Shown here: positions 11,357-23,000 of the stretch, piece by piece
Layout of the letters: each line of letters begins with the position of its first letter
Position numbering within the stretch: position 1 is the stretch's first letter
Source: Madurella fahalii
Taxonomy: Eukaryota > Ascomycota > Sordariomycetes > Sordariales
NCBI GenBank assembly: GCA_029876055.1
Contig: CM056877.1
Coordinates: 310,001-374,000, forward strand
Direction: 5' to 3'
Length of the DNA: 64,000 nucleotides
Notes under the pieces: generated by a model
What the model was told of the DNA's origin: nothing
Database searches by the model: none
What the model saw: the letters and a program-made list of their open reading frames with translations, nothing else
Translations under genes and position numbers: made by a program

Positions 11357-13465
11357 ATGGCCGCGGCCCGGCGTTCAAGCGGCAGCAACGCTTCCAGCAC
11401 TGCGGGACAGTCAAGACAGCTCCCCGGCGCAGCTTGCGAGGAGTGTCGGAAGCGGAAGCTACGATGTAAGGCGAGCAGACTCAGATGTCGACGCTGTCTT
11501 GGTTTTGCTAGAGGCTAATCTGCGTTGAACACCATCGACAGGCGACCGAGGACGTCCCCAGTGCGGCACTTGCGCCGACGCTGGCATTGCCTGCGAGGTC
11601 AATACAAACCGTCTGGCTCGCGGACCAAAGAAGGGCGATCTCAAGGCTCTCCGAAGCCGAATCGGTGAGACGCGCGACCCTTTTCTTCCTACTAATGCCT
11701 AACCTTTGTCACCAAGTGGCTCTAGAGCGCCGTCTGAGCCTCGACCAAACCGGCGACGGCTTGACCATTCAGTCAATTCTTGCCGGCGACATCGACCCGG
11801 CCACAGCCGCCGATGGCTCGCCTACAAGCTCAACACCGGGAGCAGGATCTCCCCTCCTCGCCTCACCGTGCCAGACGAAGCCGTCTTGGGACAGCGAGAT
11901 GCATACCCAGGCCCCTCCCGTGACTCCTACCTCGATTCCTCTCGGCTTTTCGACGTTCAAGTTCCCCCCCACACCACCTTCGCCACCTAGGGGCACCTTC
12001 GTGGACGACTTGCTGCGCGCCGATCTGTATGTCGCTGCCCAGTGCCCCAAGCCCCTAGGCCACTGTGATCTCGCTAACAGCCGCCCCGTGCTCAGAGACC
12101 AGTTGTACTTCGACCGGGTACATCCGAACGTCCCCATCTTCAACCAGTCCCGGTACTTTGCCCGGTCACGGCAGACGGCTTGTGGTAATGTGCCGAACTC
12201 TGTTCTCTGTCTGCAGTATGCCATGTGGACCTTGGCCATGGCGCTCTCGTCGCAGTTTGAGAGCTCTCGCGACATGCTCTACAAAGAGACGAGGCAGATG
12301 CTCGAGGCGCTCGACCTGAGCGAGGACGATATGCACGTTGTGCGCATTGAGCAGGTGCAGGCCTGGCTGCTCATCACGCTATACGAGTTTGCGCGATGTA
12401 ATTACCGCCGCGCGTGGGTCAGCGCCGGACGGGCATTCCGACTGGTGCAGCTGGCCCGCCTTCACGAGGTCGACAGTCCGGAGAATATGATGGAGGATGA
12501 GGATCCGGTAACCACAGAGGAGAGACGGAGGACATTCTGGGTGGCTTACAGTCTTGATCGCCTTATATGCATCAGGAACCGCTGCCCATTGACACTGAAC
12601 GAGGAAGTGGTGGGTCGATTCGATGAACACTTTTGCAGGGGCCTCGCCATTAACCGTGTTATTATTACAGGTTTGTACCAGATTACCATCTCCAGAGTTA
12701 GCCTTTCAGAGCGGTCATCCCATTCAGGGGTGCTTTTTGCCAGAAGCCATCGCCACGGGCGATCACAGCCTCCTCTCACCGCTGGCGGAATCCGCCGTTC
12801 TGGTAACCATATGCGGCCGTGCGCTGTCTCACTGCCAGGTGTCGAGCGTCGAACGAGCCTATGGCAGCCCATCGCTCGACTTTTGGTTACGCCATGAATG
12901 GTTGGATGGCATGCTGTCCAGGGCAATCGACTCGCTCGCCATTAACACACCGGTCGTCTCGGCTGTGGCAGACCCCATGCTGTTCTTCGCTTTCATGATG
13001 GCACACGCGACCACCATATACATGTGCCAGATTGCGGAAGCATCAAGCGCCGAGAATCAATGCCGCCCGGCCGTCGTGGACTACCGAAATCGCGCCACGC
13101 GCGCTGCGAGGGAGATTGCCGGCCTCGCCAAGGCACATGAACATATCGGCTACTTCAAGGTAAGACATTGGACACATGCCCATCGCAGTTCGTACCGCAC
13201 GTAGCTAATGCGTTGTCCCACGAGGAAGGCCCACATATTCCTGCCGGTAGCCATCTCACTCGGTGCATCGCAACTGATGGCAGACCGAACGCGAGGCAGC
13301 CACTTTCAGAGCCAGGGACTGGAGGTAGACCCCGGGGACTCTGCGATTGATGGTGAGCTCCAGGCCTGCATGGGTGTCCTGAGAAAGATGCAAAGCTTCA
13401 ATAACCTGGCAAGGGACCATTTAGTCGTCCTGGAATCCCAGGAGTTTTCTTTCGACGGTTTATGA
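11357..13465 (+). CDS. Zn2Cys6 fungal transcription factor (probable cluster regulator)
   Basis: Five exons (11357-11465, 11542-11664, 11717-12609, 12671-13159, 13229-13465) yield 616 residues. Cys27, 30, 37, 44, 47 and 54 form the canonical C-x2-C-x6-C-x6-C-x2-C-x6-C binuclear zinc cluster. The split Cys37 codon is restored exactly by removing intron 1, which supports the model. A linker ending KGDLKALRSRI and a short Leu-rich coiled coil (VALERRL) follow. The middle region matches the fungal-specific regulatory domain (PF04082 type), with DQLYFDRVHPNVPIF, ERRRTFWVAYSLDR and CPLTLNEEVVCTRLP. It is the first gene of the PKS neighbourhood, lies tail-to-tail with the cupin gene, and is a natural candidate activator of the cluster. 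The C-terminal exon is less conserved. Confidence 0.92.
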
Positions 13466-13929
13466 TCTCCAACTCTGGACCACCTAATACGTATTCCGTC
13501 TTCGTCTATCTATACCCCGGTACAACCGTTAGAGTTAATAATCTTCATTTCGCATTCCACCATGGTACTTGATTCAAATCACACGACTGTTTTCAGTTGA
13601 ACTAATCAAACACCGACTGCTCGTCAATTGAGTCGCTGAGAGCTCAGCAGTTATCGCTGTTCGGGGGTTGGTAATTACGCGCTGCTTGCTGTGTCGACTG
13701 TCTTTTTTAGCCAGGGGATAGCGGTTCCTGGCACGGGCTTCAGGGTAAACGAGACCAATCACCGGCCTGTAGGCTCTGTGGCGCGAACTCTAATAGTCTG
13801 CCACGGTTTTTTATTCTTTCTATTCTGATTCTTTTGCACTCCACACGCGCCACGTTGCCTGGTCTGTCTTATCCGCAGCTATCACAACGGACCCAAGCCA
13901 AAGGGTTGGTATCCACTCATGCATCCTAA
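13466..13929. other. Short convergent intergenic region
   Basis: Lies between the 3' ends of the regulator and cupin genes. It holds only 3' untranslated sequence as far as I can see. Confidence 0.6.
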
Positions 13930-14384
13930 TTACTCCCAACCATCGTCAATCTCCACAAGGGCCGCGTACCCCTTCTCCGTCTGGAGCACCGCCGTGTCGA
14001 CCACGAGCACCACGATGGCCTTCATGGGCTCGGTCGCGCTGTGGTTGTCCGACACGGTGTGGTGGCACCCGGGGAGCTCGATGAAGTTCTCGCCCGGCCG
14101 GTACACCTTTGGTGGATTGCCGTTCATGCCGCTCAGGAACTGGCCCTCCAGCACGTGCGCCACCGCCGTGGCCCCCGCGTGCCGGTGCGGCGGGCTGAAG
14201 CCGTTGGGGGGGTACGAGAGCTCCAAGCCCACGATGGACTTCCCCGGGCAGTTGGGCAGTTTGTGGTCGTACAGGACCTTGAGCGACTCGCGCGGCCGGC
14301 CGGCGTACTTGCTGTGGGGCTGGTTGTCAGGGTTTTGTTGGTTGAGAGTGGGTGTTTGACTTACGCTTTGGCTTCGGAGGTCAT
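13930..14384 (-). CDS. Small single-domain cupin protein
   Basis: Two exons on the minus strand (14384-14365 and 14311-13930) with a 53-nt intron encode 133 residues. The cupin signature is visible as PPHRHAGATAVAHVLEGQF (metal-binding His residues with a downstream Glu) and a second motif with PGENFIELPGCHH. A single small beta barrel of this size is typical of cupin_2 proteins, which may bind metal and act as isomerases, cyclases or oxygenases. No signal peptide is present. The gene is divergently paired with the MDR oxidoreductase (598 bp between start codons), suggesting shared control. A tailoring role in the polyketide pathway is inference from position. Confidence 0.85.
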
Positions 14385-14982
14385 TTTATGATGTGTTGTC
14401 TTCTTTGAAGAGGGCGTGGTATATTCCTGGGCTACTGTTTCACCGTTCTGATGGAAGACGGAATACCGCCGAGATACCTTAACTGCGTGTGGCAAACTTA
14501 CTACTTATAGACGCTTCCACATGCCCCCGTCCGGGGTTCGCGGCATCATGATTCCACATACCGACGGGCCACCGGAGGTACTGGCCCATTGAGGCTGTTT
14601 TGCTGATTCATTGTGCTGCGCGAATCCTTAAACTAGACCAGAGCGAGCCCCGATCAAGTGGATCGTCGTGCTACGTAATGTTTTACTCATTGCTAGAGAC
14701 GTGTGCTGAGTAATGCTGACTTACCACTCGTTCGTGCTCAAAGGGAATACGAGGCGGTTTGGTGTGACTAATAGCCCGGATGGCGTCTCTCATCCGCCGG
14801 CAAATGCACCACAACCGCAAAGCGAGTTCGCATCGCGCATCCGAACCCTGGATACTTAATTATTCCATCGCCGATTCCTTGCGCCCCGAGATCTCCTGTT
14901 CCCACAACCGTCGTGGCTCCTTACTACAGCGCAATCCAACTTTGACCCTCACAATATCCCCCTATTTACTACGAACTTAACC
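14385..14982. other. Divergent promoter region, cupin / MDR oxidoreductase
   Basis: A shared 598-bp upstream region of two head-to-head genes. It carries the cupin TATA-like box and an ATCCGAAC octamer at 14839-14846 that recurs in related form near other cluster genes. Confidence 0.5.
14504..14510 (-). promoter_or_regulatory. TATA-like box (CTATAAG) for the cupin gene
   Basis: Read on the minus strand, CTATAAG lies about 120 bases before the cupin ATG at 14384. Confidence 0.3.
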
Positions 14983-15987
14983 ATGACCACCGCCCCAACA
15001 ATGAAAGCCGTGCAAGTCCTCGGCCCGAGCACCTCGCCCAAACTAACCTTCAACCCCTCCCACCCGCACCCCTCACCGCCCGCCGAGCACCCCGACGCCG
15101 TGCTCATCCGCGTGCACTCGGCCTCGGTGACGGCGCCCGAGGTGACGTGGCCGGAGCTGTACGAGACGCAGGCGCGCATCCCGGGGCACGACATCTCGGG
15201 GACGGTGGCGGCGCTGCCGGCGGGGTACGCGGGGCGGCTGGCGGTGGGGCAGGCGGTGTACGGGATGCTGCGGGCGGACGCGCCTCAGGGCGGGCAGGCC
15301 GACTACGTGCACGCGACGCGGCCCGAGGCCGAGCTGGCGCGCAAGCCGGCGGCGCTGACGCACGCCCAGGCCTCGGCCCTGCCCATCCCCGCCCTCACCG
15401 CGTGGGAGATGCTGGGCGCCCAGCGCGCCGGGCCCCTCCCCCGCGGCGCCAGGCTCCTCATCACCGGTGCCTCGGGCGCCGTCGGCCTCATGCTGGTCCA
15501 GCTCGCTAAGCGCGTGGTCCCCGACGCCAGGGTGGTCGCGCTGGCGTCCGGCGAGAAGCTCGCGGCTCTGCGCGCGCTTGGCGCCGACGAGCTGGTGGAT
15601 TATACGGTGCCGGATTGGGAGGAGGGGCTAAGGAGGGGGGTGGATGCGGTGTTGGATACGGCCGGCGGGGAGGTCCTGCGCAAGAGCTGGACTGCAGTCA
15701 AGGACGACGGGGTCGTGGTCACGGTTGCCGACCCGCCTCCGGAGTGGGCGCTAAACAAGGGGGTGGTACCGGCCGAGGTCGAGGGCCGCCCCAAGTTGCG
15801 CTATGTCTACTTTGTTGTCACGCCCGATAGGGAGGTGTTGGAGAAGGTTGCAGACCTGATTGATGAGGGGGCTGTCAAGCCTCTGCCAGTGGTGGAGTTT
15901 CCGGTTGATAGGGCTCTCGAGGCATGGGAGTTGGCCGGCCAGAGGAACCGGCGGGGCAAAGCTGTCATCAACTTCGTTGCTACCTAG
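14983..15987 (+). CDS. Zinc-independent MDR-family NAD(P)H oxidoreductase (quinone oxidoreductase/enoyl reductase-like)
   Basis: A single exon of 334 residues. The N-terminal GroES-like part contains PGHDISGTVAALPAG and a QADYVHA stretch. The Rossmann part has the nucleotide motif GASGAVG at residues 162-167, then VQLAKRV and ALGADELVDY. It ends RRGKAVINF, the usual end of this family. Structural-zinc cysteines are absent, so it belongs to the zinc-free quinone-oxidoreductase/trans-enoyl-reductase-like branch rather than classical alcohol dehydrogenases. Such enzymes often accompany reducing PKSs. The PKS here carries its own apparently intact ER, so a separate redox tailoring step seems more likely than trans-ER service. 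Coding GC is very high. Confidence 0.9.
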   Translation: MTTAPTMKAVQVLGPSTSPKLTFNPSHPHPSPPAEHPDAVLIRVHSASVTAPEVTWPELYETQARIPGHDISGTVAALPAGYAGRLAVGQAVYGMLRADAPQGGQADYVHATRPEAELARKPAALTHAQASALPIPALTAWEMLGAQRAGPLPRGARLLITGASGAVGLMLVQLAKRVVPDARVVALASGEKLAALRALGADELVDYTVPDWEEGLRRGVDAVLDTAGGEVLRKSWTAVKDDGVVVTVADPPPEWALNKGVVPAEVEGRPKLRYVYFVVTPDREVLEKVADLIDEGAVKPLPVVEFPVDRALEAWELAGQRNRRGKAVINFVAT

Positions 15988-17061
15988 GGGATGAAGTTGG
16001 TGGGCTGTAGGACAGTTGGGATTCTTACGGGTGCATGAGTTGGTTGTCGCTTAGCGTGTGTAGAGTAATGATCTTCACTCTCGTCTTCTGGGGACGGCTT
16101 GTTGGCCGCAATACGTGCTTGTTGGCCCTCTGTTAGTGGCTCGCATTTGCCTTCGGTCTTAGCGAGCACCAAGACTGACTTACCGTTGAAATCAATACTG
16201 CAACTTGGCGGCGTGATAATGCGCGAGCCAGTCACGCCCATACCTACCGTTGCCGTGATGCACAGCCCTTGTAGCACTTACACACGGTCACGGCTTGGGA
16301 CTGCTGAGCCAATGTGGCTGCAACCCGCCCACCCCCCAATAGCCCAGAACACCGATAAAAGCTTGTCAGCAGACCAGTGCAACCTGGCAGGGAGTGATGC
16401 CGGAGTCACCATATGACACCCTCAGATTTAAACCGAATGTAGAGGATTCACTCAACGAGCATTCTCACACTCTCACTAAACTACCCGGAGGGTGGTCAGC
16501 GAGTACCGAAAGGTCACAGGAGGCTGAAGAATGGCGGATCACCAGGCAGTTGGGAACTTGGGTGCGGGTCAACCCTCGCGTTGAGTGACCCCCCCGCGAC
16601 ACCCCAGTTACCCCGACCGCTGATCCCGATCGGGATCTGCATATGATCGACGTCTTTGGAATCCGGTGGCGCAATCGTCTTAGCAGAAACCTGACGGGGC
16701 ACATCTCCACACCGGCATGTCTCAGTGTACGCACGGGTACTGGCCTGTCACTGCTTATCAACTCTCAAGGTTCCCTATTCAGAAAAAAGCACATCCTAGC
16801 ACCCAACGCCGCTGATCCCCAAGGTGCGCCATACTCCTTCGCTTGCACCAAAACCACCCGGTGGTATCCAATCAGAACAAGCACAACCAAATGCAGAAGG
16901 TCCTAGTGTAAAAGCATGAACCCTGACCCATCTGTGCGCCGAACCATTACCTGACGATTCCCCACGTCTCCCCAACAAATATGTGAACCCTCGCCCGTTC
17001 GGGCATTGGAAACAACCCCCCCCCCAACTCACGACGCACACACCAACCAACGCCCGACCCG
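15988..17061. other. Convergent intergenic region, no gene seen
   Basis: About 1.1 kb between the MDR and PKS 3' ends. Open frames are short and without motifs. A short C run lies near 17016. Confidence 0.55.
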
Positions 17062-20000
17062 TCAGCCTGGCAAGAGGCCCGGGTCAATGTAACTGCTCTT
17101 CACCGCCACTGTGCCTGCAAGGGCCAAGATCGAGGGGCTTTGCATAATGTCAAAGATCGACAGCTCTGCCCCGGCTTTGAGGGCCAGCATGTTGCGGAGC
17201 TCGACCGCGACGAGCGAATCGACGCCGAAATCGGCCGGCGACTTGGAAGGCACCACGTCATCCTCGGCAATCATGAAGATGTCCATCAGCTTCCTGGCGA
17301 TGCCGCCCACCACCGCCCCAACCGCCTCGTCCAAGGCGGATGCCGACGAGATCCTGCCGCCCAAGTCGCTGGACCCTGTCTTCGTCGTCTTCTCCGCGCC
17401 GTCCGAGTGTGCCTTCTGGTACTGCAGGCAGGAGAACCGCATGTCCCGTCTGAGAGCCGAGTCTTCGGTCTGCCCTGTGGGCCCCGTGTTGATGCCGAGC
17501 GTGATGGCGCCGGCATACGGGGTGCTGATGGCCGAACCGATTGCTGAGAGGACGTCGTCCTCGCTCAACGCCATGAATCCGTGTCTCTGAAGTGCATCAA
17601 TGGTCTTTCTGTGCTCGTCCTCGGCTAGATATCCCACGGATTTGACTATGCCTAGATCGATGGATACGCCCGGTAACCCGTGTTCCACCCTGTGTCGGGC
17701 CAGTGCATCCTGGAAGGCACCGCCTGATGAGTAGTTAGACTGGCTTGCAAAGCCCACGACGCCGATGAGCGACGAGAGCATGATGTAGAAGTCGAGGTCA
17801 TTCTGCGAGGCGAAGTATTGGTGTAGATTCCAGCTTCCTGCCACCTTTGGCGCAAGGGCAGCGCTGTGGTCATCGAGCGTCATGTGCTCCAACACCGAGT
17901 CCTGTGGTCATCATTAGCGGCTGCTGATGAGGGAAAAACACGGCTTTGCCTACCCTTAGTTCCATGCCACCGTGTATGATGCCCTTAATGGGCGGCATTC
18001 TCCTCCGAGCGTGCTCGTCAAGCGCCTTTGTCAGCCCGTTCATGTCCGATATGTCACAGCCAATGGCCGTGACGGTCACGCCATGTCCTGAAGAGCTCAA
18101 CTCTTCTCGTAGATTGTCCACCTTGCCCTTCGCGTTCGCACTTCTGGAAACAACTACGATATGTTGCGCTCCGTGCTCTGCCAACCAATGGCAGATTGAC
18201 CGCCCGATGCCTCCAAAACCACCAACGACGAGGTAGGATGCGTCGGACCGAAGTCTAATGCTAAAAGTCCGGGGAATTACCTTCGACGTGATATTAGCAA
18301 ACGTCCGAGGACAACATGTGAACGGCTACTTACCGGAACCAGTGTGTCGGGGTTGACCGACAGAACAATCTTCCCCATGTGCTTGCCGGCCTGCATGAGA
18401 CGGAAGGCCTTCTCAACATCCGAGAGCGGGTATACCGTAATGGGATGGACAGGATCAATCTCTTTCTCCGCCACCAGGCGGATGACGTCCTTCAGGATCC
18501 GGTTCGCTTGCATCGGCTTGCGCTCCCCTAGAGCAATCACGTCGACGCTGGAAAAAGATACAGCACGCGTAAAGGCCTCCATGGCGAGACTGTTGTTAAG
18601 CTCGAGGTCTCGCTTCCCGAGCTCGACGAAACGGCCAAATGGCGCGAGGCAATTGAAGCTCTCCTGCAACAGACTGCCTGCCAGGGAGTTGAGAACCACA
18701 TCCACCCCCTTGCCCCCGGTCATCTCCATAATGCCGGCCGCAAACGACGTGTCACGACTGGAGAAGATGTGATCGGGCCGGATCCCAAAATGTTCCATCA
18801 CAAATCGTCGTTTTTCGTCCGAGCCGACCGTAACAAACACCTCGGCGCCGGCGCGCTGTGCCAACATGACGGCAGCCTGTCCCACTCCGCCGGTGGCCGA
18901 GTGGATGAGAACTGTCTCCCCGCTCTGGATTCTGGCATTGTCGTACAGTGAGACATAGGCGGCGACAAACTGCGTTGGGAGAGAAGCGGCAGTCTCGAAG
19001 GTCATGTCGTCCGGGATATGCACCGCACTGGTCCAGTGCACTCTGGTACGACTTCCGTAGTGGCCTCTCAGTAGCACGGATACGCGGTCTCCTGGCCTGT
19101 AACCCTTCAATGCAGCACCTGCGCTAACCTTCTTGATCACACCGGCACAGTCGTAGCCCATGACTTTCGACTTCAGCTGGCCCATGGCGACCATGACATC
19201 TCGGAAGTTGACTCCAAAGGCTCTCGGCTCGACTTCGACGAAGTCGTCCGGGAGGGACTCCCCAGCACTCGGATCGTCGTCGAAGGCGAGACTGTCCAGA
19301 AGGCCGGTGGTCCCGATGGTCAGGCGCAAAGGTCGGTCAGCCTGGATGAATGGCTCTATTCTCGGTACTGGCGGCCCAGTAGGCTGGCAAAACACGGCCT
19401 GATTCCGATCGGCGTCCTTGATATATCTTGGGACGTGGATAACGCCGTTTCTCTCCGAAAACTCGTAGTCGATCGCAGGCTCAGCGACGGAATGGTCAAA
19501 GAAAACCTTGAACACCTCGGTGATGGTCCGGATCGACTGAGCAGACCACAGTGGTTGTGAAGGATCCAGATCTAATGTTCCCAACCGTTTACCCGAGTAC
19601 TCTTGTCGAAGGGACCGGAGGAACCCGGAAGCAAGGCTCGCGAGCGGGTTTTTGCAGGTATCAGCGCCGCCCCTGGTTAGCCAGAGGACGCCCTTTGACC
19701 TTGTGCAAACATTCTTGAGTCCTTCAAACTGCGCCGCATCCGTGTTGGCCAAGATTGGATTTTCGTAGTCATCGATGAAGATGCACACTTTGTTCTCGTC
19801 GACTGGCGCAGACGCGACCGAGTGGACAGTCGGCACTGTCCAAGTCAAGAGGCCAATGGAAACCCGTAGCTGGTCGAGCCAAAAGTCGGGAGCCGAAGTG
19901 GCCGTGGTCACAAACGCGATATCGAAGTCGAATTTGGGAGGGCTGCTGAGAGCTGTCGACGACATGACACTGAAGGAGTACAGTTCGTCATCGTCACAGT

Positions 20001-23000
20001 CGTGTACCTCAGCCTCGACGCCGCGGAAACCGCTTCGCTGCAAGACGCGGTCCCACATGGGGATTGTCAAGGATGGGCTGAACTTGCGTTCTTCTTCTTC
20101 GCCTGTACGCAGTTGATGTCAGTAAAAATTAAGTCCCCATAAGCAAGACAGGAGATGGAGAGCCCGTACTTAACCACCAGCCCTGGAGGAAGCCAAAAAC
20201 GAATTGAACGTCCAACTGGTCCTTGGTGGTTTCCATAATAAACAGCTTCCCGCCGGGCTTTAGCAACTTTCTAACATTTGTCATCGTGTTGTGCATCGAC
20301 TGGGTAGCGTGAAGCACCTGACAGGCAATGACGACGTCGTAAGTGCCCTCTTCAAACCCCTGAGCTGCCGGGTCTTGCTCGATGTCGAGCTTCTTGTACC
20401 GCATCATGCCTTTCCAGTCCTGAAACTTCTCCTTGGCAGCCTCGAAAAAGCCCGAGGACACGTCGGTGAAATCGTAAGAGGCGAGGTTCTGCCCTTTGTT
20501 TCCCAATGCATTCAAAATGTGACTTGTCGCTCCACCAGTCCCACCCCCGATTTCGATCATCTTCGCCCGAGGATTCTTGTGGGCGTAGAGCTTGACCAGC
20601 TCACCGAGCTTCGCGTTGGCTCTACCCCACTTCAGCCCATCCCGATAGTACCTAGACAGCAAGTTGTCCTCAACCATAACCTCCAGAGGAGTAACCTCAT
20701 TTCGAAGGATGGGAACAATCTTAGCGCCAAGCTTGCAGACCATCTCGCCGTTGGTGCTGCCAGTCCTGACCTTCTCCAGGAGTCTCGTCCGCTCCTTGTA
20801 CGATGCGTTGGCCCACTCGCAGCTGCCGGGCGCGAGCTCGTTCGTCCGGGCAAGCTCAACTTGGAGCCTCATCCAGATGTAGAACTTCTTGTGGTGCCAT
20901 TCGAGACGCTTGATGTCGGCCTCCGTGAGCTCGTGCAGCGCATCGTAAATGAAGAAGAGGCATGCCCTGCGCAGATCCATGAGGAGCTCGGCCTCCTTGG
21001 ACGAGATCTCACTGCCCAGCTGCTTCTTCAGGTGTGAATCCTTGAGGAAGGTGACATCGGGAACCCACTTAGCCATGGCAAACTTGTCTTGCTCCCACGG
21101 ATCGGCCGCTTGGACAGGGGCGTTGCCGATTGACTGGTAGACAAAACCGTCAACAGTAATGGCTGGCGACTGCGTGGCCTCGATCTGGTCGGCCGCAGCG
21201 TCGGCAACCGTGACGGAGGTGGTCATGGTTTGCGAGTCGAGGTGGTCCAGGTTCGTGTAGGCATTGAAAGAATGGCCAGGTAGCGGACTGATACCATGCG
21301 AGACCCACAGGTTTCGGATCGACCGAGGCACCTTGGGCGTCCGCACGGTATTCCCTGCGCCGGGAACTGCGGTGTATGCTGCTTGGAAAACAGAATCGAG
21401 CGTTGTAGGATGTATGATGTGCTGGTGTTGGTGGCGTTTAGGCATCGCGGCCCCCGTGTCAGCAATGATGAAGGACGTAATCGATTGCTTATTGCGGGCA
21501 CGAATGCTCTTGATGTTCTGGAAGATTGGCCCATGGCAAATCCCTCCAGACCGCAGGTTGGCGTAGATGTCATGCGGGCTGATGCGACTCCTGTACGCGG
21601 ATTCTTCCACTGGCTGATTGAGCTTCCGCCGAGTCCCCTGTGTGATTGTCCCGCTAGGCTCGTGGTTTTCCTCGGGGGAGCAGTCAACGAAGACCAGACC
21701 TTTGCAGTGGTCAGTCCACTTGTTGTCAGCAGTCACCGACTGCACCTGGAATTCTGTCCAGTCTTTCGTGTCGAGCGTCCTGTTGCTGCATGGCCGAAGC
21801 GAGAGTTGCAGCTCTATGCCATCACTTGTTTCTGGCACTACGAGAGCGTTGAGTATGTCAACGTCTCGTAGGCGGTATCCCCGGACTTTCTTGCCGCCGA
21901 ATTTATGGGAAGCCAGATATGCCGCACCCTCAATGGCCATGGCAATGTAGCCTGCCGCAGGGTAAATCATGTTGTCTTGCACCACGTGGTCTCTAATCCA
22001 GGGCAAATCGTTGATGCGGATGATGTGTCTCCATGATGAAGCATTGGGGTTGGTGCCGAGCACCAGCGACCCGAGGAGATCATGGGTTTCCTTCCGACTC
22101 CGAAGGGCCTTGTTGATTCGTGGTTCGTTCCAATGCCTTGTCTGGTGGTTCCATGGGTAAGTGGGTAAGTCGTGCAGGACCTTCACCCCATATTTTCCAT
22201 ACGGGAAGTTGACTGCAACGAGGTTAACCGGATAGCCCTTCTGTACCAGATTCCCCACCAGAGCCTGCATCGTATCCACGGCATTCTGCTTCCTAATCAA
22301 GCAGCTCCCGTACGGGATATTGACTTCCTTGAACTCGGGCATGCCCATGATGTCCTGGATCGGCCCGGAGAGCGCAGCGTGCGGACCAACTTCGATTACC
22401 ATGTCCACGTCCAGCTGGCTGCCCGGAGCTGCAAAGCACATATTGCGGAACGCGTCGACGAACTGGACTGGGCCGGTCAGGCTGCGCACCCAGTGTGCGG
22501 GACTGCCAATCTCGTTGGCGTCTTCCATCCGAGTCCCAGTCGAAGGCGACGAGAAGATCATGTCGAGGTGCTTCTGCGCTGGTCGGACTTTCTTGTCCAT
22601 GGAAGCGTAGTAGGCACCCGCAACGGCCTCCATATGGTGGGAGTGCCAGGCCGCATCAACTTTGAGGCGCCGAGCGAAAATGTTCTCGTGCTTCAAGATG
22701 GCCTCCAGTTGATCGAGCCCGTCGACATCGCCGGAGAGGGTGATGCTACTAGGGCTGTTCTCGCACGCCACCACGACCTTGCCGTGGGATACACGGGACA
22801 AGTAATTTTGGCTGTTCTTAGCACTCAAGCCAACCGCCATCATACCGCCCTTTCTCGCAAGCTGGCGGTTCGAATCCGAGGCCAAGCCGCCACGCGCGTA
22901 CGCGATTGCCATGGCCGAGGCAAGGTCGAGGGCGCCGGCAGTGTAGGCGGCAGCAATCTCTCCGCTCGAGTGGCTTGTTACTGCCGTTGGCGTGATACCC

